Positions 34,610 through 46,038 of a stretch of 64,000 nucleotides of DNA are shown here, piece by piece. Within the stretch, counting starts at the first letter, position 1, and each line of letters opens with the position of its first letter. The notes beneath the pieces were generated by a model. That model did no database searches, was not told where the DNA came from, and saw only the letters and a program-made list of their open reading frames with translations. The translations under genes were made by a program, and so were the position numbers. The stretch is from Sebastes aleutianus (taxonomy: Eukaryota > Chordata > Actinopteri > Perciformes > Sebastidae): the NCBI GenBank assembly GCA_916700875.1, contig CAKAKS010000062.1, forward strand, positions 6,660,373 through 6,724,372, read 5' to 3'.

Positions 34610-34968
34610 ACTTAGGTTTAGGCAACAAAACTACTTAGTTAGGTTTAGGAGAAAAAGTCATGATTGGCCTTAAAATATGTACGAAAACTAAGTACAACAC
34701 GTACGGAAACGACGTAACATAAGCATGGAAAACACGTCACAAACGTCACTAACGTACCTCACAAAACAAAACACCGGTCTCTAACACCGGCCTCCTGGTT
34801 GAAGGTCCGGCGTTTGTTGGACCCATCCACCTCACCTCACCTCACGCCCACCATAAGCGGTCTTTCTCCCTTTTTATTCTTCGTCACTAGCTCTGAGTGA
34901 AGCATATTTACGTGGATGCATTTACATTGCTCTCAGTAAAGACTATGTGGCGTACAAATGACACGCCT
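34610..34968 (+). mobile_element. AACAAAAC-core element, subtype 2, partial
   Basis: Core TTAGGTTTAGGCAACAAAAC at 34613 onward, then a CACCGGCCTCCTGGTTGAAG block, a GGACCCATCCACC block, and at the right the terminus GGCGTACAAATGACACGCC, which is the GTGTCATTTGTAC end seen at both sides of the copy at 57882. The left terminus is not recognisable. Confidence 0.65.
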
Positions 34969-35861
34969 AAAGCAAGAAATTTGTATTTTTTTGGCTCCAT
35001 ACATCTGACAAGGCGGCAGAAAATGGTAAACTCCAGCCTGCAAAGCATCTTTCAGAATCCTGCACGTGAAATCGCAGCTGCAACACGTTTACAGTCGACA
35101 CCGACACAGCCCTTCAGTGTGTGTCAAAGCTCATTTTAATCACGTGCACAAACCAATAAATGTGTGAATTATTTTCAGCGGTGAGCTCCAATCTGTGCTC
35201 ACAGAGGAAACAGGCCACATTTCATGCTGATGCGTATTTACTGTATACAGTGTTTGTGCTTGTGGCCATATGTTGCGGCTGATGTACTGTACACTTGACT
35301 ACACTCTGTCTTTGGTTGCAGTAACTCACACCTAACAGAGGAGCCGTGGGTGGGAGAAGCCGGCGTACGAGACATGATTGCTCTGTCCACCTGCGTCTCC
35401 CTTCCTTCCAGATGTCATGATGGAAAGTCACAGCTGCATGACGCAAACGCTCCTCCTCCTCCATCACCACTCTGATTTGTTCTTTTTCAATCCCCGTCTC
35501 TTTCTCTCAGTGGATTACGGATCGTCTCCCTCCTGCTCATGTGCCGCTCTTACAAGGTCTTAATCCCTCTGGGGTTTTATTCACAGTCAGTCCCTGTGCT
35601 GCAGAGGCATTCTGAGCGGACTCAGAGCTCCTCTACTGTTAATTTAGTCAATGAAAATCCCTAATGACTAAAATATACAGCAAATAATGATGCATTGGCG
35701 ATGAAAGACCCCGAAAAATGATGATTATGTGATAAAATAAATACACTATTGCTGACTACATCAGGATTTCTTTCAGCCTGTCCTGTCAGTTGCAACATTT
35801 ATTCATGCACTCAGGGACATTTATTTAGCCATTTTAGCAAAATGCATATGTTCGGGTATTT
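34969..35861. other. No gene or recognised repeat
   Basis: Frames 35222-35470 and 35378-35563 overlap on opposite strands and show nothing recognisable. Confidence 0.4.
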
Positions 35862-35970
35862 CGTGTCTTTACTGGACAGTAGAGAGACAGCAGGAAATGA
35901 GGGGAGAAAGATGGAGAACAACATGCATCAAAGGTCCCCGGCTGAACTGGGGGCACCCACTAAACACATG
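35862..35970 (-). mobile_element. SINE 3' part
   Basis: The order CTTTACTGGACAGTAGAGAG, CAGGAAATGAGGGGAGA and GCATCAAAGGTCCCCGGCTG is the reverse of the body and B-box region of a common fish SINE related to that at 31128. The A-box half is not recognisable. Confidence 0.5.
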
Positions 35971-36067
35971 TTTTAATGATGTACTGTGAATGCATACATG
36001 AGGCTTGGACTGTTGCACGAGGAGTTTGCTGTTGTTAAATGGCTTTGGAAAGCATCGCTTCATGTTT

Positions 36068-36156
36068 TATGAAATAAAATAAAATAAAAATAAATATAAA
36101 TAAAAATATTATATTTTTATTATATAATAATATAATAAAAATAAATAAATAAAACT
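36068..36156. repeat. A/T-only low-complexity tract
   Basis: Almost pure A and T with AAAATA/ATAAAT words, containing no G or C over most of its length. Confidence 0.85.
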
Positions 36157-37386
36157 TTACTGAAACTTTATTTAACAGGTCCAACAGTATCCTTTAATAA
36201 ACTTATACATAGCTATAAATTAAAATAAAATGTATTGTAAAAAGCGACGATACAAAATGAGTCAATCTGTGCATTACCACATAATTAATATCCATGAATT
36301 GCTATTATAACCTGGAGAGTCCTGTAGTTGGGGAACAGTAGGTCAGTTGAACTTGGAAAAAAAAGTCGACAAGTGAGCATACAATTCCACAAATACGGAG
36401 TTAGTAAGTTAATAGTAATAAGTTAGATAAGTAAATATTAATATATCTATATAAATTAACTATTCTGTCAAGGAAACTCTTCTGCAAATCAATAACGGCG
36501 TATAAACTCAACACAACTACCTAAACTCAGCACTTTACCTATATTTATTAGTACCAAATTACATAATTCTTTCGTGGAAACTTCCAAGGAAATAATTGGG
36601 AAATAACGGATATCATCTTTCAGCCAATCTCAATATCAATAAAAAAACTACAAGACAACATGTTAAATATAATGACAAAAATATGACTAAAGTAAATGTC
36701 AGACTAGACTAAAATTCAACCAGATTTAACTTGAATTTCAATGATTTAACATGAATGAATCCTGCCAGAACTATTAGTTTATCTGAGGTAAAAGTGATAC
36801 GTCATAAGCCTTAAAATCTAAAAATGGGTGTTTGAATGAACTCTGCTCCTCTGGGTCAACAGACACTGACACAGAGTGACAGAGAGGGAGACAGATGTGC
36901 GCACACACACACACGCACACAGAATAATCCACACAAACCAGATGAGAGGAGATAAACGGCAAACCTCCCGCATCTCAGAGCACCACCACTGGGATTATCA
37001 TCTTGAATGATATTTGATGAGAGCCACTGAAGCAGAAATCCAAGCGGGCACATCACCGGACCCGAGCAGCACCTCTGCTCTGTGTGACAGGCGTCATGTG
37101 TGATTTATGACTTGGTTATGAGAGAACACAGTGGTCAGCTGGATAAAGGTTACAGCTCAAAATGAGTTTGCCATGAGCCCTTTTGACATGGGAACAGAAG
37201 GGTTTAGATATTGCATCTGGTGACATCGGCCGACATGTGAATGGAATTCATAAGAGGAATGTCGTTTCTCTCCAATCTGTGAGAAATACACGTTCTCATC
37301 CCAACTCGCCACATAACGACACTTTGTCAGGACCCCTTAGCATCACGTTCTAATACACTAGGTAGCCTAGTGCATCAAACTATGAC
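36157..37386. other. No gene or recognised repeat
   Basis: AT-rich. A short (AC)n lies at 36903-36922. Nothing else is supported. Confidence 0.4.
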
Positions 37387-38475
37387 CAGGGGGAAACCTT
37401 CGGGCCTGAAAAGTGAAGCCAATGCGGAAGTGCCTTAAACTAAACTAAAAAAAGGGGGCGACTCCTCTGGTTGCTAAAAGAAGTCTGATTTTATAGAAGT
37501 CTATGAGAAAATGAGCCTACTTTTGTCTTGATTTATTACCTCAGTAAACATTGTAAACATGAGTTTATGGTCTCAATCGTTAGTTTCAAGTCTTCTTCAA
37601 TACAGCATGATGTTCATTTAGTAAATTATGGTCCTATTTAGAGTCAAATAGACCATAAAGCAGGGGATGCTTTAGGGCGGGGCTACCTTGTGATTGACAG
37701 GTCGCTACCACGGCGTTGTCCGGTCTGAGAATTGTTTGTGTTTTCATCTTAGAACTTTAAGCCTTTCACAAAGTGTGTTTTCAGTTCATGAAAGTTAATT
37801 ATAACATTGTGGTCGCCTAAAAATGTCTTATTCAGCGTTCGGTTGTACTTAGCTCCACCCTCTTGTGACACTTCTGGTTACGAAAAACCAAGATGGTGAT
37901 GGCCAAAAACCAAGATGGCGACAGCAAAAATGCTGAATTCAAGCCCCCGGAAGAGCAGTGGTCGTTGATCCCAATTTTCATAGTGGCCAAACGGCGGTAC
38001 TGCAACTTATGTGTCTGTCAAAAAGACTTTTTCCCATAGACTTACATTGGGAAAGAGACGTCTGTAACTCAGCGGATATTTTTTTTTATAGGTAAATTGA
38101 CTCCCCAGTACGAACACTCTAATAGCCCTCATTTAAATCATGAGGTCCTAAAAGTTGTAATATGTAATGCACTAATAGCAGAATCCAGAGTTATTTCCCT
38201 TCCTCCTTTCATATGAATGAGACCCAGACCGTGACGACGCGTGACGTTGAGACCCCGTGACCGAGTCATGTGACCGAGCGGACGCTACTGCGCATGTCCG
38301 ATGGGCCTAACGGATGCGGAAGATCGCCAGATGATCCGGGTACTTTTCCAGTCGGAAGTCGAGCCATTTTGGCATTATGTGCCACTGAGCAACTTTCATA
38401 GGAATGAACGGGGCCCCGCCTCCAATGCTGTATCCAGTTAATACATCCATGTTCAAAACGGTAGTCCACAACTTG
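37387..38475 (+). mobile_element. Family G element, copy 2, split and 3'-truncated
   Basis: Starts CAGGGGGAAACCTTCGGGC and runs collinear with the copies at 28817 and 54670 to about 37941, then resumes TCAAAACGGTAGTCCACAAC at 38453. The gap is a family K insertion. The normal 3' end (CACTTCTTAYAYRCAGTC) is missing, so no target duplication can be read. The sequence GATGGTGATGGCC/GATGGCGACAGC near 37894-37924 is a small internal duplication unique to this copy. Confidence 0.75.
37942..38453 (+). mobile_element. Family K element, copy 1 (nested in family G)
   Basis: AGCCCCCGGAAGAGCAG to TAATACATCCATG, with inner words ATAGTGGCCAAACGGCGGTA, AAAGAGACGTCTGTAACTC, ACGGATGCGGAAGATCG and TTTCATAGGAATGAACGG that recur at 40678-41067. 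About 120 bp longer than the other copy. It interrupts a family G element exactly where the other family G copies are continuous. Confidence 0.7.
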
Positions 38476-38493
38476 ACGTTGCAAATTCAAACA

Positions 38494-38550
38494 AAACCAC
38501 TTAGTTGGGTTTAGGAAAAAAACATCATGGTATGACTTAAAATTACTACA
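38494..38550 (+). mobile_element. AACAAAAC-core fragment
   Basis: CAAAACCACTTAGTTGGGTT followed by TAGGAAAAAAACATCATGG matches the core of the other elements. No termini remain. Confidence 0.5.
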
Positions 38551-40153
38551 TTTGTAAAGTGAAAGTGAAATCTGAATTGTGAGTTATAAAATGAATACAA
38601 ACATTCAGGTAAAAAACAGATTACGAAATTACACAATACTACTAAGAAGCTCACGCAGGATCAGCACCTTATTGTACTTGCATTTTCTCCTCTTTTTAAT
38701 ATTGACTTTCTATTATTAGATAGAGTGAACAGTGTCTTCTTGCAGCAGAGAACATCATTTTGGACTGGCGTGGACAGAAAAATCAATTTAAATGTATTGC
38801 CTCATAAAAATGGGGGGTAAGAATCAGTAAAAGCCAAAAACAAGCCTTAAATATGTGTTCAAGCAGTATTATTTGATGATTTAGGCCACTTGGGTGAAGA
38901 GGAACAAGCTGTAAAGACAACATATTTTCATCTTATGTCACCATGTCAAATATGGTGAATGTGTTAGCAAACAACTGCAGACACAAAGCGACATTAGCAT
39001 TAGTTTGGAGTCATGCTTCTGGCCATCTGAAGACTGCAAGTCCAATACTCACTCTTTTATCTCTTGTCTGGTCTAACCCCTGAGGGAAATATGTGGCTCA
39101 TTAGCTGCTAAAAGCTCCTGTCTTCACCAGCGAGCTGCTAACTCTGTCTGTGTGCCATTTTGTGCTGGGCAGGTAGATAGGTACAGTTGGTTTATTGCAG
39201 GTTTTTTTCTTTGAAAACAGCTGTCTGCTGCAGTTGGAACCCAGACTGATGAGAGCGGTGAAAGTGGCTCAAAACAGTAGTAGTTTTGGGCTGTAAAACC
39301 AAAACATTGAGCTTTTATACATTGGAATAACATGCTCATTATTTTCTAATGCTTTACTCTAACGCAACATTCTGGTCACGTTGAAAACAATCTCGAGGCG
39401 GTTCACGCTCACTGGACTGTGGTTCCTCTTTAAAGACTCGATGGCGCTCTGTCAAACACGTTGTCCCTTGAGGGCACGCGGACCAAGTGAGTGGAGGGTT
39501 TTATTATGCACCAGCATTCACTACAGTGAGCTGGGTCCTGGCTAAATACCCAGGCTCACTCCTCTGAGTATCATTCACTGCCCACAAGGATCACACACTG
39601 AAGATGTTGAGACTGGAGGGGAGGCGTCGATGATTAGAACGAGGACTCAGCATTGTTAGGTTTCTTTTTTAGAAAGCCTTTACAAAGCAGTTTGACACTG
39701 CAGAGTCTCAAATCCATGTCAATACAGCAAAGCAGTAAAAACAGCACATATGTCCCTCTTAACTGATGTGATTTATTTCTTCGCATAAGTCAAGCCTCTC
39801 CTTGAAGTATAGTGCATTGTGTGTGAGGTGGAGCTGTGTAGCCTACAGGTTGGGATCAACATTACTGAGGGTGTGCATGATGACTGGAGGTGTGGCATCA
39901 TTCATAGTGACAGTAAAGATCCCGTTACTGTCCACTACTGCACAGTCAGCAGCGCTACAACTCAGCACTGGTAACTCTGGGCGATGGGGTTGCCAATAGG
40001 TAATTAATCTCACCTTAATGAACAATATCAATAATGTAGAAGATAAGTAATTTGGACAACAACGTGCATGGTCCTTTTTGCGGATCTTTACACTTCTGCT
40101 TCAATCTTGTAACCTGGCTGTTATGAGAAGAGGGACTTTTACAGTAGTAAATC
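38551..40153. other. No gene or recognised repeat
   Basis: No exon, RNA gene or repeat family is recognised in this 1.6-kb stretch. Confidence 0.4.
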
Positions 40154-40506
40154 CAGTGGTAGAAGAAGTATTTATGTTCTTTACTTAATACCATCCGATG
40201 AAAATACTCATATTACAAGTTGTCAAAGTCACACATGCACATTGTTACTCAATTTAAATAGCTAATTCATTAAAGTTAAAGTATCAACAGCTAAATCTAC
40301 TTAAAGTATCCACAGTAACAGTAAAGTATAACTAAAAATCATTTTAACAATGCATCATTTAAAAGATCTTAATTTGCAAATTACCAAGTGTATAATAAGT
40401 AAAATATAATAAGTATAAAGTACAATATTTGCCTCTGGAATGTAGTAAAGTGGAAGTATAAAGTAACATAAAATGGAAGTAGTCATTTTAAGTACCTTTT
40501 TACTTT

Positions 40507-41535
40507 GAAGCTTCATTCGGTAACTTTGAGCAAATATGATAAAAAAGGTACTTTTATAAAACTGCTACTATATCCTGACAGTAGTGCATGAGACAGATAA
40601 TCTGTGAAAAAAACATGTTCCTCAGCTTCCTTCTAGTGCTCCTAATGGCATTTGCAAAATTTCATTTCGCCCGAACCAGCCCCCCAGGAAGAGCGCCAGG
40701 TGTTGAAGAAAATATTTGTAGTGGCCAAACGGCGGTACTACAACATCCGTGTCCGTCACATGTTGCCATTGGGCCCAAAAATACTTTTTTAACATAGACT
40801 TACATTGGAAAAGAGACGTCTGTAACTCTGCAGATCCTTCGTTCATGGGAATGAGACCCAGACCGAGGCTGGGAGGCGGAGTTAAAGGAAACGCTACTGT
40901 GCCTGCTCTATGGGCCCAATGGATGCGGAAGATCGGCGGATGATCCGGATACTTTATCACTCCGTAGTCGAGCCATTTTGGCTTCATGCACCACTGAGCG
41001 AATTTCATAGGAATGAACAGGAGCTCACCTCCAACTCTGTATCCAGTTCTCTTTATACATCCATGGTCCGAACCCAAAACAACCAATCAGAGCCCAAGTT
41101 TGTGACCCGGCCGCCATGTTGAAAACAGTCGAGGCCAAAGCACCGCAGACCAGCCAGCGCAAACTTTCTCATTTTACAGCTAAACAGTACACTACAAGAT
41201 GACTCTGAAAACATCTGAAGTGAGAAATAGGCATTACAGTAACAGAATATTGATTCATATTTGATCAGCGCTGCCTAGTTTAACTGTTTGATTGGAGTTC
41301 ACGAGTTTCGCGAGCAGTGATTGACAGCTGCTGTAGAGACTCCACGGCTCCGATTCGTTGTTTTCCTTCGGGCGCAGTGAAATCTTGCAAATACCGTTAG
41401 GAGCCCCGGAGGACTCAGAGGAACATGATTTTTTTCACAGATTACCTGTCTCATGCACTACTGTCAGGATATAGTGACTGTTTTATAAAAATAACTTTTT
41501 ATCATATTTGCTCAAAGTCACCGAATGCAGCTTTA
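40507..41535 (+). mobile_element. Long-TIR element (middle layer of the nest)
   Basis: The first 110 or more bases (from about 40507) and the last 110 or more (to about 41535) are inverted copies: for example GAGCAAATATGATAAAAA and CTATATCCTGACAGTAGTGC on the left reappear reversed at 41450-41520, with further pairing up to CGCCCGAA/TTCGGGCG. The interior includes GCCGCCATGTTGAAAAC and GAATATTGATTCATATTTGA, familiar from a dispersed fish repeat. Non-coding; itself interrupted at 40678-41067. Confidence 0.85.
40678..41067 (+). mobile_element. Family K element, copy 2 (innermost layer)
   Basis: Flanked on both sides by CCGAACC (40671-40677 and 41068-41074), a 7-bp target duplication. AGCCCCCCAGGAAGAGC to ATACATCCATGGT, collinear with 37942-38453 (AGTGGCCAAACGGCGGTACT, AAAGAGACGTCTGTAACTC, TGGATGCGGAAGATCGG). 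No inverted termini are obvious. The overlapping frames 40622-41122 on both strands are not genes. Confidence 0.8.
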
Positions 41536-41603
41536 AGTGCTTCAACATTCTACTTAAGTACAGTATTTGTACTGTGTAAATGTACTGTACTTTCCACCAC
41601 TGT

Positions 41604-42582
41604 GTAAAACTATCTTTAAACGAAAAGTATAGAGGTAATATCACAAAGACAAGGATGATGTGGATAATGGTGCGTGTGCATGTTGTGCATGAGCATACAA
41701 GTCATATTTGTAATGTCAGTCAAATGCCACGGCAGCTGCAGCGTTCTAATTTCTGCTGATCCCATAATCTCCCAAATATCAGCATGACTGTGGGAACATG
41801 AACTCGCAGCGTTTTGGCACCGGAGCTGAATAAGGCATCAGGTCCCGATAGGGCCAAACACACACTCATTTATATATAAAAAAAAAAAAAGCACCATAAT
41901 TCAAGCTGCTGCTGCAACTACACTCTGTTGAGCTGGAATTAGACCGAGATCAGAGACAAAATAATTCATCAGACTGCACAGTATCTGGGTCAGACTACCT
42001 GCATCCACGGCCAAGAGAAAATCCTCAACTGTGAAATTCAAGATAAATGGAATTTGAGAGGCATTTCGTTCTGGTGAGCCAAACATGGCACTAAATCATT
42101 AAAGCCTCCAGTTCACACTGACCTCTAACGCACCGTCTCAGCATCTAATCACTGTTGGATCATTAGTTGGCTCTCAACGCGTATTTGTACGCAGGCCTCT
42201 CATGTCTAAAAAGTAATGTTCCGCACATTTTGTTAGACGATCTTGTTAGTGACGTGTCTGTCGATGCTGTAGTTTCCACATTATCCCCTCGCCCGCCCCA
42301 TCCCCATCGTTCCCTCTCCATCGGTGGACACATATTTCACGAGCCGGGAGCTCTGTGATTGTTCCGGTACCTTCACCGCAGCCGGCAGTCTATAATTTAC
42401 ATCTTAGCCCCCCACCGTTCCCCTGCACCGTCTTGTATGTGGGAGCAGCACCCATAAAACACCAGTGAGCTGTGGTACGGCCGGGAGGTGTGGCAGGCCA
42501 TAAAAGTCTGGGGCCAGCTGATGATAATGTGCTCAGCAACGTGCCGGGGTCCTATCAGGTTTGTTTTATAACCCATCATGTG

Positions 42583-42585
<3 letters not shown>
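41604..42585. other. No gene or recognised repeat
   Basis: Contains a poly-A run at 41878-41889 and nothing else I can support. Confidence 0.4.

Positions 42586-42620
<35 letters not shown>
42586..42620. repeat. (CA)n microsatellite
   Basis: About 17 perfect CA dinucleotides, preceded by ATCATGTGCAG. Confidence 0.95.
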
Positions 42621-42622
<2 letters not shown>

Positions 42623-42864
42623 ACGGACACAGCCATAGATATACAGTAGATACTCACAGGTGCTATAGCATACAGAGCTAAACAAATGTGCATATTTTGC
42701 ACATTTCAAATGGCGCACAGTGATAAAAAAACAAAAAGAAACAAAAAAGCACACACACTTTTACTGCAGGAATTGCTATGGATCAATGGCTGTCGACAGG
42801 CCGTGCATCATGCACTTGCACACACAAACACCGCCACAAGTAATGTATCCGCATCACGTGCAGT

Positions 42865-42890
42865 ACACACACACACACACACACACACAC
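42865..42890. repeat. (AC)13 microsatellite
   Basis: Thirteen AC dinucleotides, preceded by ATCACGTGCAGT, nearly the same flank as the array 280 bases upstream. Confidence 0.95.
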
Positions 42891-43055
42891 TTGGCCACAT
42901 TGTTAATCCTTTGTGCAAATTATTTACAGCAGGTAAACATCCAATAATTTGTGTATAAACTCACAAGAGGATGCAGGATCTATTCTAAACTGTTATGCCA
43001 CAAGCAACAGTTAAAGCATCTTTTGGATTAGAGATTTCACGAGGGGCACAGGCTT

Positions 43056-43072
43056 AAAAAAAAAAAAAAAAA
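43056..43072. repeat. Poly-A run
   Basis: Seventeen consecutive A. No retroposon body is visible upstream. Confidence 0.9.
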
Positions 43073-43607
43073 GTGTGACATTTAGAAGTAAACGAAAAGC
43101 AAAGTTACAATCGGGGGTGACAAAATCTAATGGATTTGGGAAAAAAAACATTCTGGTATCGGTCACAACATCTTTTAAAAAAAAGATATCACACTTACAT
43201 TTTGCATTTTTGTGGAGAGAAATGTCTAGTTTCACATTGTTCATCTTCTGTCTTTGTTTTTTTCCATTTATCAAAACAACGTATCCTCATACAACACTTC
43301 CTATGATATCTTACGAAAGGTTATTCCTGCATTTTCGTCCATGCAGCAACACGTCCGCTCATTATGTGCATACAGTCTTTTCAAAAGAAACTTCTGTCTT
43401 CACAAGTACCAACTTGGTTAGGTTTAGGCAACAAAACTGCTTAGTTAGGTTGAGGAAAAGATTGTGGTTTGGGTTAAAATAACTCATGAAGTGACGTAAC
43501 TTAGGTACGGAAGTTACGTACAGTAAAAAATAGATAAAATTGACTTATTTCACACGGGGTTCAAACACTGGTCTCCTTGGCAAAAGTCAGATGTTTTTTG
43601 ACCCACC

Positions 43608-44412
43608 TATTAGCTAATTTAGAATGTTTTTTAACCGATAGCTGACCCCCGTTAACCGATTATTAACCGTTAACTGACAAGATTAGAGCGTCGCATGCAG
43701 CTGTGCTGTGGTTTTAGCACCTAACGAGCCGCCCAGCTGCAACGATAAGTCAATGCACAAACAGGTTAAATCCATCAATTATCACCAGCTGCAGTGTACG
43801 CGCAAAACAGACAAATGACTCCCCAGTTCACCCGTCCGGGAGAGTTACTGTAGCAGCCACGATGCTGCGTGCATTGTCGTGGACACATGCAGCCACTTTC
43901 CCAGTAAAAGTCTCCACTGCATCATTTAGTTTAGCCGCGAGGTTGTCAGCGTAACGTTAGCGAGTGTCCGACAGACCGTGTGTGTATGTGCTGCGTTCGC
44001 AACTGTAGCGTGGCTGGTGGCTTCGTGCTCGCCGTTGTCAAACACATACGGTCTGTCAGCGTGGCATAACGTTAGCGAGTGTCAGACAGACCGTATGTGT
44101 GTGGCAGCGGTGAGTGTTGTCGGTGGCGTTGTAGCTGTGAACGAAGCAGTGCAGCGTGTGTACAGATGATTTGTTTGTGAATAAATGCTACAACTCCTTA
44201 AGCCCCGAGCCAAGTTCCTGTGTCTGACAACACCGGCTAAGACTCACTTAAGGTGGGCTGTTAAGGTGGAGCATCTATTCTCCTTTAAGTGACAAGCCGC
44301 TCCTCTGAGTTTTGTTCAGCTTTTTATTTCATTTTTAATATTTCTTTTAACCATTTAACCGAAAATTCTTAATGTTGGTTAATGGTTAAACAGTTAATTA
44401 TTGACATCCCTA
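43608..44412 (-). mobile_element. hAT-like insertion in the AACAAAAC-core element
   Basis: Right terminus TTGACATCCCTA (reverse TAGGGATGTCAA), a hAT-type end, preceded by repeated TTAACCATTTAACCG words; the left side has matching TTAACCGATTATTAACCGTT words but lacks a clear TAGGGATGTC end. No clean target duplication, so the left few bases may be lost. No transposase frame. It holds an internal duplication (43943-43993 and 44051-44107). Confidence 0.65.
43943..44107 (+). repeat. Internal duplication in the hAT-like insertion
   Basis: GTAACGTTAGCGAGTGTCCG-ACAGACCGTGTGTG near 43951 is repeated as ATAACGTTAGCGAGTGTCAG-ACAGACCGTATGTG near 44066. An inverted third piece (ACACATACGGTCTGTCAGCG at 44042) lies between them, so the block can fold. 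Confidence 0.8.
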
Positions 44413-44580
44413 CCACCCATCCACCCCCAACCTCTTCCCTATGCAGCGCTGGTCGCTCTTTATACTTCCTGATTCACGATTATGTTGATTACATACGAAG
44501 TGATTTTGTGGGATAAATACGAATTACAGTGCATCACTTTTCCGTAGGTACAGTATAGCTATGAACAGTGTATGAAAAGA

Positions 44581-45601
44581 GCCTCACCAAAATGTAAGTT
44601 CAGCACAGGCTACTGCATGAGTAAGAACTCAAATGCCATGAAGATATAAATGTTCCGGTGTCTAATCACATTAACATGGTTATAGCAACACCACTTGCAG
44701 TTAAAATGAGTGACTGCATCTGAGTTTATTGAACAGTTTCCCTGCTGGAGATGAGTCATTACGGTATCTTCCTACTGTATTGCCTCATTATGCACCGCAG
44801 AGACGTGGCATTGACATGGATGGCAGATGATGCTCGCGCGCCTGCATCCTGCATGTGCGATATACATGTGACTAGTTTGATGGATCACCCTGACATGGAC
44901 CCCGCCCGTAATTAGGACCCAAATGACTTTACAGTGACTAATTATTGATGCAGCCAATATGCGACAGCTGCTAATAAATACTCATGCAGCCTGGATCCTA
45001 CAGACAAGGACTGCATTAACGATCCACGGGAAGCTGAGGGGGGGAAAGGTGAGAAAGAGGAAAATTGTATGTTAGCAGCCAAAGTATGTCCCCATATACA
45101 GCATGACGTCTTTGTGGCTTGTAGATGACAGTGATAAATTGTCTCAATAATAGTCCCAGGTAAAGGACCTGGGAGAAGAAAGATATTTATTTCCGGTGTC
45201 CTCATAGTCATAGAAAAAAGTCTCGGATGAAATTGTAACCACCGGCTGTTTAAAATGAAATTCTTACTCCTCTAAAAGCATTTTAGTCCGCCGTCTCCTG
45301 TTGTCTCAGTGATCTATAGCTCCATCGAGAGTCAACAGCACGAAATGGGACTCGGCGGCAGTAAGAAGGAAGTTCTGGTTCAATAAACGGAAGAACAATG
45401 AAGCTCCTTTGGGTGTAAAAAGCTAAAACATTTGTAACGCAGTAGGAAAAGAAGTTGTGTTTTGTTTGTTTCTTTGTGACTAAAAGAAAACTACAGTCTG
45501 TCAAAGTTATTTTGCTCAAAATTGCTTTTAAATACCTGAAAATTACAGTGTAGTTTTGTTGTGCATGTTCAATATGAACCCATCAATCTACACTTTAAGT
45601 A
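44581..45601. other. No gene or recognised repeat
   Basis: Short opposing frames only. Nothing is recognised. Confidence 0.4.
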
Positions 45602-46038
45602 TTAAAGGGGACATATCATACTCATTTTCAGGTTCATACTTGTATTTTGGGTTTCCACTAGAACATGTTTACATGCTTTTATGCTCAAAAAACACATTAT
45701 TTTCCTCCTACTGTCTGTCTGAATATACCTGTACTCAACCTCGGTCTGAAATGCTCCATTTTAGCGCCTGTCTCTTTAAAACCCCCTACTGAAAAAGCCC
45801 AGTCTAATTGGCTTGTGAGAAAAATATGATGCACCTTTGCAAAGATGGTCTTCAAGCCGTGGGTGATATATTCTAATGAGCCTGCATGTGACATATGAAG
45901 AGGAGCCAAATCTAAATGGTTTGTTGAATCAGATGTTTTCTGATATCAGAAGCCCCCCAAAAAACTGACTGGTTTGTCTTATTTCATAGTTTGTGGGTTG
46001 GTAGGAACTGAAAAAAGTGCATGATATGTTCCCTTTAA
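45602..46038 (+). mobile_element. TTAAAGG-ended element, family B
   Basis: TTAAAGGGGACATATCATAC at the left and, reversed, TTAAAGGGAACATATCATGC at the right: a terminal inverted repeat about 20 bp long. The interior (CTAGAACATGTTTACATGC, ACTGTCTGTCTGAATATACC, TTTTAGCGCCTGTCTCTTTA) is a very common fish repeat. 437 bp, non-coding, apparently full-length for a short subtype. Confidence 0.85.

Larger units (their letters stand above)
40154..41603 (+). mobile_element. CAGTGGTGGAA-type hAT MITE, family H (outer shell of a nest)
   Basis: Left end CAGTGGTAGAAGAAGTATTT and right end TGTACTGTACTTTCCACCACTG (given from its last 20 bases, reverse CAGTGGTGGAAAGTACAGTA) form the hAT-type inverted repeat. 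The body has the GTAAAGTA/AAGTATAAAGT words typical of the family. It is split by the 1.03-kb element at 40507-41535. Confidence 0.75.
43284..44580 (+). mobile_element. AACAAAAC-core TIR element, subtype 1, copy 3 (split)
   Basis: Left half 43284-43607 (TCCTCATACAACACTTCCTA, core GGTTAGGTTTAGGCAACAAA) and right half 44413-44580 (CCACCCATCCACC to CTATGAACAGTGTATG) are collinear with 20395-20850. About 805 bases of another element separate them. Confidence 0.75.

Noticed and set aside
40622..41086. 154-codon minus-strand gene
   Set aside because: It spans the family K element nested in a long-TIR element. The same DNA is dispersed elsewhere without an open frame.
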